This document shows positions 60,230-64,000 of a stretch of 64,000 nucleotides of DNA, piece by piece. Under the pieces are notes generated by a model that was not told the DNA's origin, did no database searches, and saw only the letters and a program-made list of their open reading frames with translations. The stretch is taken from positions 19,231 through 83,230 of the forward strand of contig CAJTMB010000011.1 of assembly GCA_910577105.1 (NCBI GenBank), given 5' to 3'. Within the stretch, counting starts at the first letter, position 1, and every line of letters begins with the position of its first letter. The position numbers and the translations under genes were made by a program. The DNA is from an uncultured Lachnospiraceae bacterium (GTDB taxonomy: Bacteria > Bacillota > Clostridia > Lachnospirales > Lachnospiraceae).

Positions 60230-61639
60230 TCACACGCCCGAACCCTCTTCCTGCTCCGTCAGCGTGTAAGTGATCTTCATTGTCTTATCCACATTCTTCA
60301 CGATCGCCTGCGACAGATTGTTGATACTGGCCAGATACGGCATTAGCAGCCACGTGGTATGGCAGTCAGTCCCATAATTGCCCCCAAATCCTGTAAGGAA
60401 CTCCTTGTACTGGAATATAGGCATTCCGATATAAGGGAACCTCGAAGCCCCCGCCAGCTGCACCACCGCATCATCCGCCTTGATAAGGAAGTCATAGCCG
60501 ATGATAAAGTCATTGACCATCACCATATAGGTCTGGCTCGTGGAAGCCCCGGAAAGCGTCCTGTAGGCCGATTCAAACCCAAGCGGTATCAGCGTAATAT
60601 CTGTGACGTTGCCAAGGTTTATCTTATAAACGCCCGTCTTCTCATAGCCCATCAGGTAAAGATAGCCATTCCTGACCACGCCCCTGACCGCCCTGTTCAC
60701 ATAGGTATCTATCTTAAACGAACCAATGGCCTGCAGATGCGCATTAGCCAGCGTCCAGGTACCCTCGGTAAAGGTCAGGTCGCCCTTATTGATCTTGATC
60801 CACTTCATCACCGCATCGCCGGATGAATTCGCCGAATTGGAAAATCCGTACCAGTACCCGTCATGCCCGTCCAGGAAATCACCGTAAGGCGTATACCCTG
60901 TCGTAAATGAAAAAGTGCTGCAATGGAGGGTATCCTGTTCTAGCACCGTACAGACCGTATCATCCAGCCTGTCATTGAGCCCCAGGGAGAACACCGGGAA
61001 TCTCAGCTTACTGACAATCACCGACGAATCCACGAACCTCAGCGAATACATCACATTATTCTCAAAATCCACCTCCACGGCAGAATACAAAAGTGCCAGT
61101 TCATCATCCGACTGTGTCTCAAGCCTCGTCTCCCTCACCTTCAGGTACCCGCTTGAAGAATCAACGCCATTGCCGAATACCGCCTTCCCCCCAAGCGCAG
61201 ATGTCAGCGCTACCGCTGCAATGGTTCCATTCCCCTGCGACGGCGTGAACTCCCAGACAAACTTATATCCATCCTCCAGTGCCTTGCTCTCCGTTAGGTT
61301 CAGGCTCCCCCTTGCGGTGTCCGCCGTGGCGTTTACATCATTGGAAGCATACGCCACCGGCAGATTTGCGGAAGACGGATAGATATTATCCGCATCCTCC
61401 GTAAGCGCCGTACCATAAAGCAGGATCCCGCCTATCATGTTCGGACAGATCGGCAGTAACACATCATTCCAGAGCAGCATATCGTCATACTCCCCGGATA
61501 CCTTGTAAAACACCCCCATCGGATTCAAGCCCAGCAGATGGTTCACCGCATTCGTGACCATGTTCTCTTCCCGGATGGTCTCCACCGTACCCGTATCCTC
61601 ATCGGCCAGTTCAATGACCATTTCACCATGTAATACCAT
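60230..61639 (-). CDS. Phage tail-associated protein, possible receptor-binding part
   Basis: A 469-residue beta-rich protein. It begins VLHGEMVIELADEDTGTVETI and contains several strands ending in GNG-, GYT- and YLYLMGYEKTGVYKINLG-like turns typical of tail fibres or baseplate proteins. No enzymatic motif is seen. It lies between a tail protein and the holin, where side fibres or receptor-binding proteins usually stand. Its function is inferred from position and composition. Confidence 0.65.
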   Translation of the reverse strand: MVLHGEMVIELADEDTGTVETIREENMVTNAVNHLLGLNPMGVFYKVSGEYDDMLLWNDVLLPICPNMIGGILLYGTALTEDADNIYPSSANLPVAYASNDVNATADTARGSLNLTESKALEDGYKFVWEFTPSQGNGTIAAVALTSALGGKAVFGNGVDSSSGYLKVRETRLETQSDDELALLYSAVEVDFENNVMYSLRFVDSSVIVSKLRFPVFSLGLNDRLDDTVCTVLEQDTLHCSTFSFTTGYTPYGDFLDGHDGYWYGFSNSANSSGDAVMKWIKINKGDLTFTEGTWTLANAHLQAIGSFKIDTYVNRAVRGVVRNGYLYLMGYEKTGVYKINLGNVTDITLIPLGFESAYRTLSGASTSQTYMVMVNDFIIGYDFLIKADDAVVQLAGASRFPYIGMPIFQYKEFLTGFGGNYGTDCHTTWLLMPYLASINNLSQAIVKNVDKTMKITYTLTEQEEGSGV

Positions 61640-61648
61640 AAAGCCCTC

Positions 61649-63397
61649 CTAACTCACTGAATTACTGCCGTCCACATCAACCGGCATCGCAAACGCCCCC
61701 AAAGCCGTCCTTCCGATAACCACATCGCTGTAATTTCTCTGCACAAGCTCATCAATCTTGAACGCCACATGATCAACAATCTGCCTAACCCACAGGCCGC
61801 CGCTGATACCAGTTCTCCCGATATAATCTTCAACCGTGATCGTACCGTCCCATGCTGCACTTGCACCCATGCTCTGGCCGGAAACAGAAGCCACACACCA
61901 GCCCGTATCTACATCAGCCGTACCGCCGCTCACCCTCATATAGACATTGAAAGTGTTCGTATAATTGGCAATCACATTCTCAATCGGATAATACAAAAGG
62001 ACCGTATGTTTCCCGGAATGCCAGGTCTCCACAGGCTGGTGGATCGATATGATTTCATCATTGAATTCAAAGGTAAAAGTAATGACCGCCTGCCCGTCTT
62101 CCGTCCAGCTTACCGGAAGCGAAACCGCGACCGTCTGCTCTTCCGTATTGCCTACAACCCCGGGCATATCCGGATCCGCAGGTTCAGGCTCATCCACCGC
62201 CACAGACGGGATCACCACATTCCCCGCCGCCGCAGCCGTTCTCGTGACAGAATCCGCATCAACATCCACGATCACCTGCCCGAAGAACTGCGCATGATTG
62301 TCCTCCGAAGTCGCAAATTCAATGGAAATGATTTTCGTATCCACATCCGCCACCGTAAAGGCAGAAGCATTCGTGAAGGTATGGATTCCAATCTTTCCTG
62401 CCTCAATCTGCGAAAGCAGCCCGGAGATATTCTTATCATTCTTCGACTTTGCCTGGGCCAGCCTCGGATTCTTCCCGACACACTTGATCGTCTGCCTGCC
62501 GCCAATCTTAACGCCGTTTGATGTAATACAGGCAATCTTAGTAGAGTCTGCCTGTCCGCCCGAAAACGAAAGAATATCTCCCACATCCAGAGCCGGATTC
62601 CCGATGGTATCCGAATCAAACGGCACGTAATCCACAACCGACAGGTCAGCCAGGATATTCCGGCAGAGCTGTTCCCTGGTCTCATCCAGGCCAAACTGCA
62701 GAAGCGGATTTACACCCAGATTCATAGTCAGCCCATCATCAGGATCCAGCGCATAATACTCCGCTGTCTGCGTTCTCAGATTAGTGGAACTGACCGCCGT
62801 GTACCTCGTGATAAAATCTGAAAAGCTGGATGTAAACCTGTGTTTCCTCTCCACGGTCAATACCGGCTGGTTCCCGTATTTCCGCAGCTCTAGTTGCCCG
62901 GAACGGTTTATCACGAAAAAGCCTCCCAGCACCTGCCCCACATAGAACAGGACATCCCGGTAGGTCTCAATATCATTATCAGAGTAAATGGACAAATTTG
63001 TGCTCCCGTTTGGCAGTACCTCTATCGTTTCCCTTGTCTGTGCCAGCTCCACCCTACAGGCGGAAGCGCACAGGTTCATGAAATCAAAAGCATTTCCCAC
63101 CGCCTCAAAGCCATTGAACGCTTTCTCAAACCTGACCATGTAATCATAGGCCTTGATCTCCAGGCACTTCGCTTTCCGGTTCGCCTCGGAGACCTCGAAG
63201 ATCCCCATCGGGACTTCTTCATAAGCGCCGCCCGCCACCTGCAGATGATAGGAGAGAGTAACAACGGCATCCTCCAGCGTGTACCGGTCAATGTCAGAAA
63301 AAAGCGATATCCCCATCTCCGCGGCATACACCGTTCCAAGTTCAATTTCCGTACTTCCGCAGCACTGGCTTGTGATATACCCGCTGCCTTTGCTCAT
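61649..63397 (-). CDS. Phage tail protein with lost N terminus
   Basis: A 582-residue remainder of a siphophage tail protein: SGYITSQCCGSTEIELGTVYAAEMGISLF, shown in part, is the usual region after an N-terminal beta domain, and the middle (MGIFEVSEANRKAKCLEIKAYD, VGQVLGGFFVINRSGQLEL) resembles distal-tail/Gp37-like proteins. Late repeats and FNDEIISIHQPVETWHSG follow. About 40-50 residues appear to be missing at the start. The ATG at 63397 lies at the junction with the neighbouring element, so the gene is probably broken; the frame even stays open further upstream into that element. Confidence 0.75.
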   Translation of the reverse strand: MSKGSGYITSQCCGSTEIELGTVYAAEMGISLFSDIDRYTLEDAVVTLSYHLQVAGGAYEEVPMGIFEVSEANRKAKCLEIKAYDYMVRFEKAFNGFEAVGNAFDFMNLCASACRVELAQTRETIEVLPNGSTNLSIYSDNDIETYRDVLFYVGQVLGGFFVINRSGQLELRKYGNQPVLTVERKHRFTSSFSDFITRYTAVSSTNLRTQTAEYYALDPDDGLTMNLGVNPLLQFGLDETREQLCRNILADLSVVDYVPFDSDTIGNPALDVGDILSFSGGQADSTKIACITSNGVKIGGRQTIKCVGKNPRLAQAKSKNDKNISGLLSQIEAGKIGIHTFTNASAFTVADVDTKIISIEFATSEDNHAQFFGQVIVDVDADSVTRTAAAAGNVVIPSVAVDEPEPADPDMPGVVGNTEEQTVAVSLPVSWTEDGQAVITFTFEFNDEIISIHQPVETWHSGKHTVLLYYPIENVIANYTNTFNVYMRVSGGTADVDTGWCVASVSGQSMGASAAWDGTITVEDYIGRTGISGGLWVRQIVDHVAFKIDELVQRNYSDVVIGRTALGAFAMPVDVDGSNSVS

Positions 63398-63472
63398 GTG
63401 AGATAAAGAAGTAAAAGAAGTGTAAAAAATTTTGCCGTTCCCTGTCCGGCTGACTGCCGGACGGGTCGGGCT
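63398..63472 (-). other. Junction between prophage and adjoining element
   Basis: Upstream of the truncated tail gene the DNA changes to AT-rich direct repeats (AAAGAAGT-AAAAGAAGT at about 63410-63427), then an inverted repeat GTCCGGC-TGACT-GCCGGAC (63444-63462) followed on the minus strand by a T-rich run. The hairpin could end the recombinase message. The repeats probably mark the end of the inserted element; a GA dinucleotide typical of TnpX/TndX cutting lies in the first bases. Confidence 0.6.
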
Positions 63473-64000
63473 TTAGTCGGGCAATTCTACCTTGCCGACA
63501 AAAGAGTAATAGATTTCGATTTCCTGTCTGCGGAGCTTCCCCCGGCGTTTCCCGTCAAGGGCTTCCGATTCGTGGATTACGATTTTCTCCACAAACTCCC
63601 GCAACAGGGTAGGGGTGAGTTCCTCAAAGCTGGTGTACTTGCGTACCACTTTCATAAACTTTTCAGCGTTTGCCGTGGCTTCCAGCGTCTTAGAAAGCTC
63701 GCTCTGCAAGGCGGCGGCTTTCTCTTTCAGTTCCTTTTGCTCGGCTTCGTAGTCTGCCGAAAGCTCCGTGAAACGCTCGTCCGATATGCGCCCGGTCACG
63801 CTGTCCTCATACAGCCGCTTGAAGATAGCGGAGAGTTCCGCAATCCGTTTTTCTGCCGCTTCCAGCTCTTTCTTCCTTGCGGCGTTCCGGCGTTTGCTCC
63901 CGTCCTCGGTCTGCTCGGTCAACAGCTTCATAAACCGGGCTTCGTGCTTGGCGGCGTAGCTGGTGACTTTCCGTAGGTTCTCGGTCACTCCGGCGGTCAA
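63473..64000 (-). CDS. Serine recombinase of an integrative element, C-terminal part
   Basis: 175 residues, the end of a large serine recombinase whose catalytic part lies beyond the right edge. The visible part is the coiled-coil and DUF4368 domain (ELEAAEKRIAELSAIFKRLYED, then LREFVEKIVIHE and EIEIYYSFVGKVELPD) known from TnpX/TndX-like enzymes of Clostridium and Tn1549-related integrative elements. The recombinase at an element's end fits integration into the prophage tail gene. Amino-acid resistance or conjugation genes of that element would lie to the right. Confidence 0.88.
   Translation of the reverse strand: MTAGVTENLRKVTSYAAKHEARFMKLLTEQTEDGSKRRNAARKKELEAAEKRIAELSAIFKRLYEDSVTGRISDERFTELSADYEAEQKELKEKAAALQSELSKTLEATANAEKFMKVVRKYTSFEELTPTLLREFVEKIVIHESEALDGKRRGKLRRQEIEIYYSFVGKVELPD

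Larger units (their letters stand above)
52593..63397. mobile_element. Prophage end: recombinases, lysis and tail genes
   Basis: A block of minus-strand genes with higher GC than the accessory tract before it: two tail-associated genes, holin, endolysin, a small DUF protein and three large serine recombinases, ended by a terminator. Gene order (tail, lysis, then recombination) is that of a temperate-phage right end. The outer edge lies somewhere in 52.59-52.72 kb. The other side is interrupted by another element at about 63.4 kb. The att sites could not be defined, since the other end is outside the window. Confidence 0.7.

Noticed and set aside
1..64000. CRISPR arrays, tRNA and rRNA genes
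   Set aside because: No regularly spaced short repeats and no tRNA cloverleaf or rRNA sequence was recognised by eye on either strand.

Overview
The window looks like a chromosomal segment of a gut-type Lachnospiraceae (Clostridia, Firmicutes). This rests on a Gram-positive S10 ribosomal operon start (rpsJ-rplC-rplD), strong AAGGAGG ribosome sites, HD-GYP signalling genes, a galacto/lacto-N-biose phosphorylase operon, and large serine recombinases of the kind common in that family. No rRNA, tRNA or CRISPR array was seen. No species can be named from the sequence alone.

Layout. 1-1.6 kb: start of the S10 ribosomal protein operon (minus strand) with a strong promoter and a long leader. 1.6-6.5 kb: small accessory genes (flavodoxin, P5C-reductase-like protein, a doubly broken acetyltransferase, an AbrB-PIN toxin-antitoxin pair with its own operator, a methyltransferase). 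6.5-16.5 kb: a tandem-HD/HD-GYP protein, a heterodimeric ABC exporter, then a plus-strand operon made of a FapA/DUF342 protein with eight exact 26-residue repeats, a response regulator with HD-GYP output, and two small proteins, closed by a perfect palindrome. 16.5-19.6 kb: a BlaI/BlaR1-type repressor and sensor pair with two operators. 19.8-30.3 kb: a sugar locus with an ABC importer (binding protein, two permeases), a 54-residue membrane protein, GH112 phosphorylase and NahK-type kinase, a divergent AraC regulator and a domain-permuted GH3 glucosidase. 30.3-38.9 kb: a second AraC regulator facing a long minus-strand chain (GH1 glucosidase, HD protein, hydrolase, acetyltransferases, glyoxalase-fold protein, HAD-kinase fusion).

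39-52.6 kb is an AT-rich accessory tract of mostly minus-strand single genes: several GNAT acetyltransferases, Cys-rich DUF proteins, a P-loop kinase and a candidate defence pair (GIY-YIG/DUF2075 helicase plus MazG-like pyrophosphohydrolase). 52.7-63.4 kb is one end of a prophage: tail genes, holin, endolysin, a small DUF protein and three consecutive serine recombinases. Its outermost visible tail gene has lost its N terminus where another element, ending in a DUF4368 serine recombinase, begins and runs off the right edge.

The most unusual signals are non-coding. Two long hairpins (19.64-19.82 and 30.64-30.85 kb) share a conserved core, have unrelated but near-perfectly self-complementary outer arms, and show compensatory base changes in an inner stem. 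A second, branched palindromic repeat occurs at 42.39-42.46 and 48.0-48.17 kb; one copy supplies the C terminus of a hydrolase.
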